Shown: one piece after another, positions 53,901 to 59,060 of the stretch
Position numbering within the stretch: position 1 is the stretch's first letter
How the letters are laid out: each line of letters starts with the position of its first letter
Source: DATDFB01 sp035276475
Lineage (GTDB): Bacteria; Acidobacteriota; Thermoanaerobaculia; Gp7-AA8
Length of the DNA: 64,000 nt
NCBI GenBank assembly: GCA_035276475.1
Contig: DATELQ010000075.1
Coordinates: 3,576-67,575, forward strand
Direction: 5' to 3'
The notes under the pieces: generated by a model
Told to the model about the DNA's origin: nothing
The model's input: only the letters and a program-made list of their open reading frames with translations
Databases searched by the model: none
Position numbers and translations under genes: made by a program

Positions 53901-54063
53901 CAAGCCGGCCGCGCAGGACATCGAGAACTACTTCAACTCCTGGGTCAAAGACCAGCCGACGCAGGCCGACTGCAACAAGACCTGCACCCAGGTCAAGAGC
54001 ATGCAGAAGACGATCAACAACATGTATAAGAAAGCGCTCGACGACACGAAGAAGAATGATTAG
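44977..54063 (+). CDS. Giant secreted RHS-repeat protein, RHS shell split by carboxypeptidase-regulatory and Ig-like modules, HExxH tip
   Basis: The 3028-residue protein has a signal peptide (about 1-22) and a Cys-rich N-terminus. RHS/YD-repeats run from about residue 235 to 1269, ending YTYDARGVRTI. An insert of about 1450 residues follows: four carboxypeptidase-regulatory-like units (1271-1613), two copies of an FVGYADDL module (about 1614-1770 and 1876-2030), several Big_1/Ig-like domains, and a unique module at about 2525. RHS then resumes at residue 2722 (RRYSFYSPELDLVAE) and reaches the boundary motif GRYSQVDPL..DPDGL at 2876. The last 148 residues form a variable tip with seven Cys and H2969-E-V-D-K-H2973, a zincin-type HExxH. 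Likely a Sec-exported polymorphic-toxin-like or surface protein. The end overlaps the next gene by 8 nt. Confidence 0.9.
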   Translation: MRLARTAFAALLAICLATPLFAVWPIPTYTEYPCNGTVSPPENCSSQGGDPLRHYQRKVSDDTHSCTPVSGQFGGFCDGPGCTSIGGWCRQPEVVSATGNAQFINHQSMVKFRIEYKFPNNYCQLSPDGNVAEWPIVFNDFHQTRLYLRNSSGAVIATTMAVFEHGTWEPTVPVCGLPATFQVEALNQCGLNQVVDFTVSAGAMTPKECVLAKECPTCGMSGSPAPPGGPALPMNIGSGDVAAAVALFSIAQPPLPLSMALTYHSELPGNAQLIAEPLGHGWTHPYNQRLAPIDPAGLYLYRYTADGDEHYFQRTSPTTWTASSPGELTDTVTLVSGRYEVKDLNGTITRFDAATGAWLSTSDRWGNTISGSYTGGLLTTVTDSVGRQVQFVYTGGVLSQITLPDGTAWRFGYDANGELARIFDPLHTSTTPWRTFEYTADTRGTVRLLTAMRDDAGKLLEGHAYDGAERGVSSFTEGGRDLVTMQYNGSLPTQAVVTQTLANGQTRTATFSMIYQRGRYLPLHVTGNCFTCTNGGADNESLSFDGANHVLSRTDGSGHTTRFTYDANGNVLTKTQAFGTPNARTFTYTYGYPAWPKFITQMTETSAAKPGATKVTTAALTNNETTLTRSESGWLHAGDSAPATYTRVDTFDAHHRLLAADGPRTDVADVTTNAYYADGDADLNRRGRLQSVTDPAGLTRTLGQYDVYGTARLTTDPNGVQTLRQTDARGRIISTINKAVAGDARESADYTVIATYDGRDRLVRQTMPRGNAVAFGYEDGSNRLTDTIRIDAGGNEVERRHLTLNAIGDKLREEDQQCASPAAPCASWVTKRQEDFVYDDHDRLVQTVNAVPAGTSARYTYDPDGLLVTVQDENHTSPNIRFFHDELDRLVRIERVTAAGTVTTRYAFDAQDNLTAVTDPNGNTTTFAYDDFHRNRATNDPSSGVKSFDYNPAGLPTSMTDANGAATARTFDAAGRLLTAVSTQSGVTESVTYTYDDPTAGNYGKGRVRSVTDPTGSMTYAYERRGMVRSEQHTIQGNGYTLGYGYDANGNRSAMTYPSGRVVNYTFDFADRPLSAASNGTTFVSSAAYAPFGPETQLSFGNGTTKTATFDLRYRPVENKLTGGVGVIADYSYSEDPIGNITAIRDLTDSTYNRTFGYDELHRLTSATTGGALWGNATYAYDAMGNMTALALGAARTSSFAYNGTLPKLLSVTENGSARAVAYDAAGNELTVGANAYAYSPRNLLASGDGLSYTYDARGVRTITTVAAALGTFSGTVVTAATGAPVAGATVTVDGTLNSTTTDASGNFTLNQPGGNYTMTVVKLGFLPETTTAFTLGLGANVAVGTVRLSVAPSTITGTVVSSLGGNVAGATVALSGTTATASTDALGRFIIIQPAGTYTATITAGGYVSATTASFTTLSGQTYPLGTITLTAIPATVSGTVTSSTGGPVAGATVTAIGGPSGARAPGRFAASSTNSTTTDASGNFTLSLAAGTYSFTIAKTGFGTTTTADVTLGAGTTFSTGTIVIDPLGTITGTVVSQTTGSPVVNATVTVSGSVNSTSTDSNGRFSLQQPPGSYSIHISAAGFADTSTPFFTLAPGATHDAGTIQLPPIALAVFVGYADDLRPSANFPVPWAGAPNVVYIGTPSPLDAGAIRLDNNTDAPMPVDNVTVDLGRPGPVYSLWGSFIVPAHGSVILTQTQQFNFDTSDDPIVGCGGTLTPGDPRVPRVTVTIAGVGTTYFDTGHILDTGGFDLACRGNESLQWRLIGTTGINANGDFLLSPPTGTSQLGAPYTVTASVTDGTGQPLANVSVRFTVTEGPNRTRTGTATTDPSGHASFTYTSTIAGTDTIQATITNASGGTSTSNPVTVNWPAFSNVEVFVGYADDLRAGAAFPNPWQGSPNVVFIGNRGGDWDSGAVRIDNTGDSAITIDRVTVDLQRPGPTFSLWGSFTIPAHWSAILAQTGPGENFDTSDFPITGCGGTIAPNDPRIPKITITTAGQSASYLDTAHILDTFGYDLVCLRNESLQWRPVGSSSTADAGHLALQPLATVTPVGGNYTATAIATDAGNEPVAGLRIDFRVVTGPNSGKTGSATTNSSGIATFTYSSTLTGTDVVRASITNAAGGVLTSNDVSSTWVSTVRLTLTPATATSTVGTPYNATVLVTDGSNTPLANVFVTFRITAGPNSGKTGQAITDAAGHALFTYFSLVQGTDTIVASVVGSGGNSILSNNVSSIWVAPMAITLEPSTATTPIGASYTATAYVSTGGSPSSGAPVVFTIVAGPNAGRTQSATTDGTGHATFTYTSNTIGSDVLEAKTGSLTSNQVVAKWVAVPTILTYTGDIAGETNDAMTLSARLTEATTSAPIAGQTLAFTFGGTAYSATTDSNGTARVTVTPHMIPGAVPLSIAFTASGSYTGSSLSLFVNVVRDESAIRYTGKTVVANGTAQTLTALLTDPDGGEPLTGRLVTFTIGALTATATTNSSGIASATVTVPPSLGTGPIRLTASFAGDTYNVPASTSVPVILYQPQSFVIWGGNAVAPHTGDRVQFWGSQWDKQVTGGDYDNKADFKGWSVPAGSPITLCEATVKATGACWSSKPGQSFPPAAIERYISVIVSTSIGQTKGDIAGNIAATVVVRVDPVPQYGNDPGKQGYGTIVAVIDDGAHLFSTATQRKAADAMPFFFRHLTRPRPAQIASLLHPDVAGYAISSELARTSVLVPAPMTVAQGSRRYSFYSPELDLVAETALSPSGAPAIAYEYLWFNGHPVAQVDAGGATHWTFTDHLGTPLLLTNTDGSTYWRAEYEPFGAVYALRSADVHQPLRLPGQEAEQLNLGANGVTERSYNIHRWYRSGWGRYSQVDPLTPDGNNEYAYADGGPVNASDPDGLMTFTWVWGPGGAKKTLNLAAMCKYAPTKVSCTNFNKAKVDCTCLCISPTQWAPQIILFLDVDMYVYAGNITKGMAKDPTIHDFATAVAHEVDKHLKPAAQDIENYFNSWVKDQPTQADCNKTCTQVKSMQKTINNMYKKALDDTKKND

Positions 54064-54670
54064 CCGCTCCATCGCGCTCCTCTTCGCCGCGCTCTTAGCG
54101 CCGGCGCTCGCCGCGGGCGACACCTGCTCGCTCGCGGCGAGGTTCCCGGCGCTCGCGAAGGCGCTGCACGCGCGGAAGTGGACAACCACCACACCCGACG
54201 ACGTGCAGCGCATCGTGGCGGTCCCGCTGAAGCGCGCGGACCTGTCGGACCCGCCGTGCAGCGGTACGGTGGAGATGACGAGCGGCGACGCCGCGTCGTG
54301 TCTCCTCACGGCCGCGTTCGTGAAACGCGAGCGCGGCGGACGCTGCGTCGTCTCGCTCGACGCCGTCTCATTCCTCGCCGATCTGCCGATGTCGCGCGCC
54401 GAGGGGCTGCGGGCGGATGTGATCGGCGCGCTGAAGCCGGGCGGACGGGCGGAGGGGGACGCGCAGCACGCCGACTTCTTCTGGCGCAGCGCCGACTCGC
54501 GCACGCGCTACAACCTCTTCGCCTCCGTCGAGCCCTCCACCGCCAATCCGTCGCCCGCCACGCCCGCCGCGGTCAAGGTGATCCTTCGCCACGCCGCGGT
54601 CGATCCGGATGACGTCGACGACCTGCCGTTCGAGAAGGGCTATTTCCCGCCACGCTGTCCGAAGAATTAA
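54056..54670 (+). CDS. Small secreted Cys-containing protein downstream of the RHS tip; candidate immunity or partner protein
   Basis: The 204-residue protein has a signal peptide (MISRSIALLFAALLAPALAAG) and a mature domain with several Cys (DTCSL, PPCSG, ASCLL, GRCVV, PRCPK), so it is probably disulfide-bonded and periplasmic or extracellular. It overlaps the 3' end of the giant RHS gene by 8 nt, the usual position of an immunity gene. An exported immunity protein would fit a Sec-exported effector. No family was recognised, so the role is inferred only from position. The stop shares TTAA with the convergent neighbour. Confidence 0.72.
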   Translation: MISRSIALLFAALLAPALAAGDTCSLAARFPALAKALHARKWTTTTPDDVQRIVAVPLKRADLSDPPCSGTVEMTSGDAASCLLTAAFVKRERGGRCVVSLDAVSFLADLPMSRAEGLRADVIGALKPGGRAEGDAQHADFFWRSADSRTRYNLFASVEPSTANPSPATPAAVKVILRHAAVDPDDVDDLPFEKGYFPPRCPKN

Positions 54671-55317
54671 AAGTCGACGTCGAGCTGCCGCACGTCGCTC
54701 AACACCCAACCCGTCGGTCCGTTCGTGATCGTCGCCAAGCCGTCATGCGGCGTGAGATCCGGGTGCATCGCCGTGCCGACGTCGTTCGGCTGCCACTGCC
54801 AGAGGAACGTGACCTCGCACTGATCGCCGGTCGCGCAGGCGATTTTCTTCGCCCGGAGGAACTGGCGCTTGGCCACCTGGATGTTCCACGCCGTCCCGTC
54901 GTCCGTCGAGGTCACGTGAAGGAGCCCGTCCTGGCTGAACGCGAGCGAGCCGTCGGGCTGCTTCTCCACGTAGCCGCGCGACTGCAGCGCGTAGACGATG
55001 CGATAGGCGGCCTGAATCTCGATCGGGTCCTTGTGCGGACAAGGCATCGTCTTCGGCGCGGAGAAGTGCGTATCGACTTCGATCATGTACTGCAGGTGCT
55101 CGGCGTCGAGCCCGGCCGGGTAGCTGACCTTCTCGGAGGCCGGCGGCGGCGTGGAGCTCTCGATCTGCAGCCCCTTCGGTTTCGGCGTCGTCGCCTGCTT
55201 GAGCGCCGCCAGCGGCCGCGCGGCCTGCTTCGCGCAGTCCTTCGGCATGAACAAGAGGATGACCAGGGTGATGCAGAGGGCGAAGAGCGCGAACTTGAGG
55301 ATGCCGGAGTCGCCCAT
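54667..55317 (-). CDS. Single-span membrane protein of unknown function
   Basis: The 216-residue product has one N-terminal membrane helix (ILKFALFALCITLVILLFM) and an exported region that includes a Pro-rich linker. A folded C-terminal domain of about 140 residues begins PAGLDAEHLQYMIEVDTHFSAPK. It contains CPHKDP, ACATGDQC and QCEVTFLWQWQPNDVG, with paired Cys. No family was recognised. The response-regulator gene ends 2 nt before its start, so the two are probably co-transcribed. Confidence 0.72.
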   Translation of the reverse strand: MGDSGILKFALFALCITLVILLFMPKDCAKQAARPLAALKQATTPKPKGLQIESSTPPPASEKVSYPAGLDAEHLQYMIEVDTHFSAPKTMPCPHKDPIEIQAAYRIVYALQSRGYVEKQPDGSLAFSQDGLLHVTSTDDGTAWNIQVAKRQFLRAKKIACATGDQCEVTFLWQWQPNDVGTAMHPDLTPHDGLATITNGPTGWVLSDVRQLDVDF

Positions 55318-55319
55318 CG

Positions 55320-55700
55320 CTACTGCACGTAGCGGTTGATCATGTCGACCATCTTGTCGCGCGTCAGCGGCTTGCGCATCCACGCGTTCGCGCCGGAGCT
55401 CGGGAACATCTCCTCGAGCGATTTTTCGGGGAGGTCGGAGATGAGGACGATGGGGATGTCCTTCTTGTTCGACTGTGACTTCAGCACTTCACTGAGGCGG
55501 TTGCCCTTGATGCTGGGGAGGTTGACGTCGAGGAAGATGATGTCCGGCGTATTGCTGGCCAGGACGTGGTTGAACTCGATCCAGCTCGAGGCGGTGAGGA
55601 CGGAACAACCCTCGCGCTCGAGCAGCGCCCTGCCGAGCTTCAGAACCAGCGGATTGTCGTCGAGAATGAGGACCGTGACTTTCGAGAGTGCAACTGCCAT
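55320..55700 (-). CDS. Single-domain response regulator (CheY-like receiver)
   Basis: The 126-residue receiver domain has the acidic pocket LILDDNP (Asp14-Asp15), phospho-acceptor Asp58 in DIIFLDVNLP, conserved Ser89 in VLISD, and Lys110 in RKPL. No output domain is present. In-frame upstream starts at 55718 and 55739 (the latter reads MVSSTNNMYHVAPM) would add up to 13 residues of no known domain. I chose the ATG at 55700 because it starts just before the first receiver strand. A possible partner is the PAS histidine kinase at about 41 kb, which has no regulator beside it. Confidence 0.88.
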   Translation of the reverse strand: MAVALSKVTVLILDDNPLVLKLGRALLEREGCSVLTASSWIEFNHVLASNTPDIIFLDVNLPSIKGNRLSEVLKSQSNKKDIPIVLISDLPEKSLEEMFPSSGANAWMRKPLTRDKMVDMINRYVQ

Positions 55701-55725
55701 CGGGGCGACATGATACATATTGTTC

Positions 55726-56187
55726 GTGGACGAAACCATTCCTGAACCGGTGCCCGCGCCCGAGCCGCCGCCGCCGTCGCTGCCGTTCCGCCTTCCGGCC
55801 GACTATTACACCTCGCCGGAGCGCACGCGCATCTTCCCGCGCGCCGTGCCGATCGGCTGCGGCAGCGCCGCGGCGCTGTTCCTCGTCGTGCTCTTCGCCG
55901 CCGGCGCGCTCGTCTCCGGCGACCGCGGCGGCCGCCTGATGGGGAGCCTCTTCGCCATGATGCAGAGCGAGATGGAGGGCCAGTTCACGAAGGACGTTCC
56001 GGCCGCCGACAAGGCCGAATTCGACGCGCAGTTCCACGAGCTGCGCCACCGCGTCGAGACCGGCCGGGCGAAGTTGAGTACCCTCCAGCCGTTGCTGGAG
56101 AAGATGCGCGACGCCAGCATGGACGAGAAGATCACGCCGGAGGAGACAAAGCGGTTGATCGAGGCGCTGCGCGGGGTGAACCGCTGA
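55726..56187 (+). CDS. Small single-span membrane protein of unknown function
   Basis: The roughly 153-residue protein has a Pro-rich cytoplasmic tail (IPEPVPAPEPPPPSLPFRLP), one membrane helix (AAALFLVVLFAAGALVSG) and an exported helical region (QSEMEGQFTKDVPAADKAEFDAQFHELRHRVETGRAK). The start is uncertain: GTG 55726 or TTG 55720, with no ribosome site. It lies just upstream of the L,D-transpeptidase and uvrB genes. Function is unknown. Confidence 0.7.
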   Translation: MDETIPEPVPAPEPPPPSLPFRLPADYYTSPERTRIFPRAVPIGCGSAAALFLVVLFAAGALVSGDRGGRLMGSLFAMMQSEMEGQFTKDVPAADKAEFDAQFHELRHRVETGRAKLSTLQPLLEKMRDASMDEKITPEETKRLIEALRGVNR

Positions 56188-56207
56188 AGTGGAGCGCTCT
56201 CGCTGCC

Positions 56208-56696
56208 GTGGCCGCCGTCGTGGCGCTCTTCGCGTGGGCCAACGCCCCGGAGGCTGCCTTGGCGACCGGCGCGACGGCGGACCGCATCGTCGTCGAGAAG
56301 TCGGCGCGCCGGCTCACGCTCTATTCGCACGGCGCGCCGTTGAAGTCGTACCGCGTTTCCCTCGGTGCACAACCACAGGGCGCAAAGCAGCGTGAGGGCG
56401 ACAACAAGACTCCGGAAGGGATTTACAGAATCGATTTCAAGAACGCCGGCAGCGGCTTTCACAAGGCGCTGCACGTCTCCTATCCGAGCCCTGCCGACCG
56501 CGCCCGCGCCGCAGCCGCCGGCGTTTCGCCCGGCGGCGACGTCATGATTCACGGCCTTCCGAACGGCCTCGGATTTCTCGGCCGCGCGCAGCGGTTTCGC
56601 GACTGGACCGCCGGCTGCATCGCGCTCACCGATCGCGACGTCGACGAAGTGTGGCGCGCGGTGCCCGCCGGGACTCCAGTCGAGATCCGCCCATGA
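56208..56696 (+). CDS. L,D-transpeptidase (YkuD family)
   Basis: The 162-residue protein from GTG 56208 has the YkuD catalytic site with His115 in VMIHGLPNG and Cys137 in WTAGCIALT, the HG...GCxxx pattern of enzymes that make 3-3 crosslinks in peptidoglycan or anchor lipoproteins. The N-terminal export signal is better if translation starts from a CTG at 56184 (LKWSALAAVAAVVALFAWANA), which overlaps the preceding TGA; that start would be unusual. The TGA stop overlaps uvrB (ATGA). Confidence 0.88.
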   Translation: MAAVVALFAWANAPEAALATGATADRIVVEKSARRLTLYSHGAPLKSYRVSLGAQPQGAKQREGDNKTPEGIYRIDFKNAGSGFHKALHVSYPSPADRARAAAAGVSPGGDVMIHGLPNGLGFLGRAQRFRDWTAGCIALTDRDVDEVWRAVPAGTPVEIRP

Positions 56697-58687
56697 ACAC
56701 CTTCAAGCTCATCTCCTCCTTCGAGCCCCAGGGCGACCAGCCCGAGGCCATCCGGCAGCTCGTCGAGGGGACGCGCGCCGGCGTGCGCGACCAGGTCCTC
56801 CTCGGCGTGACCGGCTCGGGGAAAACCTTCACCGTCGCCAAAGTCATCGAGGCCATCAACCGGCCCACGCTCGTCCTGAGCCACAACAAGACCCTCGCCG
56901 CGCAGCTCTACCAGGAGTTCAAGAACTTCTTCCCCGAGAACCGCGTCGAGTACTTCGTCTCTTACTACGACTATTACCAGCCCGAGGCCTACATCCCGCA
57001 GAGCGATCTCTACATCGAAAAGGAGATGACCAAGAACGACGAGATCGACAAGCTGCGCCTCGCCGCCACGAAGGCTTTGTTCGAGCGGCGCGACGTCATC
57101 ATCGTGGCCTCGGTTTCGTGCATCTACGGCATCGGCGACCCCGAGCTCTACTACGGCATGCTCCTCTTCTTCGAGCGCGGTGCGGAGAAGCCGCTCACGC
57201 AGTACCTCCGCCGCCTCACCGAGATGCAGTACGAGCGGACGCCCTACGACCTCGGGCGCGGCACGTTCCGCGTGCGCGGCGACATCCTGGAGCTCTGGCC
57301 CGCGTACGAGGACGACGCCATCCGCGTCGAGTTCTTCGGCGACGAGATCGACAAGATCTCGCGCATCGACCCCATCACCGGCCGCACCTCGGGGGAGTTC
57401 GATCGCCTGGCGATTTATCCACGCACGCACTACGTCACGCCGCGGGAGCGCCTCCTCCATGCCATGGAGAACATCCGCAAGGAGCTCGACGAGCGCGTGG
57501 CGGAGCTGCGCTCGCAGGATCGGCTACTCGAAGCGCAGCGGCTCTCGCAGCGGACGCTCTTCGACCTGGAGATGATCGCGGAGCTCGGCTACTGCAACGG
57601 CATCGAGAACTACTCGCGGCATCTGTCGGGACGCAACCCGGGGGAGCCGCCGCCGACGCTCCTCGACTACTTCCCTAAAGACCTGCTCATGGTCATCGAC
57701 GAGTCGCACCAGACCGTGCCGCAGGTGCGGGGGATGTGGGGCGGCGACCGCTCGCGGAAGCTCACGCTCGTCGAGTACGGCTTCCGCCTGCCGAGCGCGA
57801 TCGACAACCGGCCGCTCTCATTCGACGAGTTCCAGACGAAGCGCGACCAGGTCATCTACGTCTCCGCGACGCCGGCGCCGTACGAGCTGGAGATGAGCGG
57901 CGGGCTGTACGCCGAGCAGGTCATCCGTCCGACGGGGCTGCTCGATCCGCAGATCGTCATCCGGCCGGTGAAGGGGCAGGTCGACGATCTGATCGGCGTG
58001 ATCAAGGAGCGGATGGCCAAGAACGAGCGGGTGATGGTGACGACGCTGACGAAGCGGATGGCCGAGGACCTGACGCGGTACCTCATGGAGCTCGGCATCA
58101 AGGTCAACTACCTGCATAGCGACGTGGAGACGCTCGAGCGCATCGCCATCCTCCGCGACTTCCGCCTCGGCGTGTTCGACGTGCTGGTCGGCATCAACCT
58201 CCTGCGCGAAGGACTGGACGTCCCCGAGGTGTCGTGCGTGGCCATTCTCGATGCGGACAAGGAAGGGTTCCTGCGGTCGACGACGTCGCTGATCCAGACC
58301 ATCGGCCGCGCCGCGCGCAATCTGAACGGCCTGGCGGTGCTCTACGCCGACAAGATCACCGACTCGCTACGCAACGCCATCGACGAGACCAACCGCCGCC
58401 GCGCCATCCAGCAAAAGTACAACGAGGAGCACGGCATCGAGCCGGCGTCGATCATCAAGGCCATCGACAGCGACCTCGTGAAGATGGCCAACCTCGACTA
58501 CGTCGACTTCGGCGTGACCCTGCCGAAGAAGACGAAGCTCGATCTGGCCGGGGAGGAAGACCTCGACAAGACCATCGCCCGGCTGACGAAGGAGATGAAG
58601 GAGGCGGCGAAGAACCTCGACTTCGAGAAGGCCGCGGAGCTGCGCGATCGGCTGCGGGAGCTCAAGGAGATGAGGATCTTCGTGTAA
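56693..58687 (+). CDS. uvrB: Excinuclease ABC subunit B
   Basis: DNA-damage-verifying helicase-like subunit of nucleotide excision repair. The 664-residue protein has Walker A GVTGSGKT (residues 38-45) and the beta-hairpin tip SYYDYYQPEAYIP near 90-102. It has DESHQTVPQVRGMW (Walker B region) and motif VI QTIGRAARN. A C-terminal UvrC-binding UVR segment reads ...EDLDKTIARLTKEMKEAAKNLDFEKAAELRDRLRELK. The ATG is set by MNTFKLISSFEPQGDQPEAI. It overlaps the L,D-transpeptidase by 4 nt. Confidence 0.97.
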   Translation: MNTFKLISSFEPQGDQPEAIRQLVEGTRAGVRDQVLLGVTGSGKTFTVAKVIEAINRPTLVLSHNKTLAAQLYQEFKNFFPENRVEYFVSYYDYYQPEAYIPQSDLYIEKEMTKNDEIDKLRLAATKALFERRDVIIVASVSCIYGIGDPELYYGMLLFFERGAEKPLTQYLRRLTEMQYERTPYDLGRGTFRVRGDILELWPAYEDDAIRVEFFGDEIDKISRIDPITGRTSGEFDRLAIYPRTHYVTPRERLLHAMENIRKELDERVAELRSQDRLLEAQRLSQRTLFDLEMIAELGYCNGIENYSRHLSGRNPGEPPPTLLDYFPKDLLMVIDESHQTVPQVRGMWGGDRSRKLTLVEYGFRLPSAIDNRPLSFDEFQTKRDQVIYVSATPAPYELEMSGGLYAEQVIRPTGLLDPQIVIRPVKGQVDDLIGVIKERMAKNERVMVTTLTKRMAEDLTRYLMELGIKVNYLHSDVETLERIAILRDFRLGVFDVLVGINLLREGLDVPEVSCVAILDADKEGFLRSTTSLIQTIGRAARNLNGLAVLYADKITDSLRNAIDETNRRRAIQQKYNEEHGIEPASIIKAIDSDLVKMANLDYVDFGVTLPKKTKLDLAGEEDLDKTIARLTKEMKEAAKNLDFEKAAELRDRLRELKEMRIFV

Positions 58688-59060
58688 GCACGCTGTCCAT
58701 GGACGTTTGAATCCTCGATTCGCGCTCGCATTCGGCATCCATGGATGCGCGATCGCGTGCGCCGGCTGCGTTGACGCTGTCCATGGACGTTTGAATCCTC
58801 GATTCGCGTGCGTATTCGGCATCCATGGACACTCGATCGCACGCGCGGGCTGCGTGAACGACGTCCATGGACGTTTGAATCTTCGATTTGCGTCCGCATT
58901 CAGCATCCATGGACGTTTGATCGCGTACACGAGATGCCATCCACGATGTCCATGGACGTTTGAATCCGAGCCGGCCACGCAAACGCGATGTCCATGGACA
59001 TTTGAATTCTCGGTTCGCGTCTGCATTCGGCATCCATGGACGCTCGATCGAGTGCGTGCA
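58688..59060. repeat. 42-bp-period array of the palindrome TCCATGGA, nine copies, between convergent genes
   Basis: The palindrome TCCATGGA occurs at 58696, 58738, 58780, 58822, 58864, 58906, 58949, 58991 and 59033, with intervals 42, 42, 42, 42, 42, 43, 42 and 42 bp. Two unit types mostly alternate: A (TCCATGGACGTTTGAATC then TTCGCG and CATTCGGCA) and B (TCCATGGA, CGATCGC, GCTGCGT). Together they make an 84-bp higher-order unit, with a few A/B chimeras near the end. The region fills the only long gap between convergent genes and has no coding signature: its open frames on both strands reflect a 14-codon period. Function is unknown. Confidence 0.9.

Noticed and set aside
44977..54063. Two fused genes or an assembly chimera in the RHS gene
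   Set aside because: The frame is unbroken, the signal peptide and RHS end fit together, and domain types at both edges of the insert are those used elsewhere in this genome. I cannot exclude it fully without reads.
58696..59040. CRISPR array
   Set aside because: The regular spacing looks CRISPR-like, but the intervening sequences are also similar between copies and no cas gene is in the window. It is a tandem or higher-order repeat.
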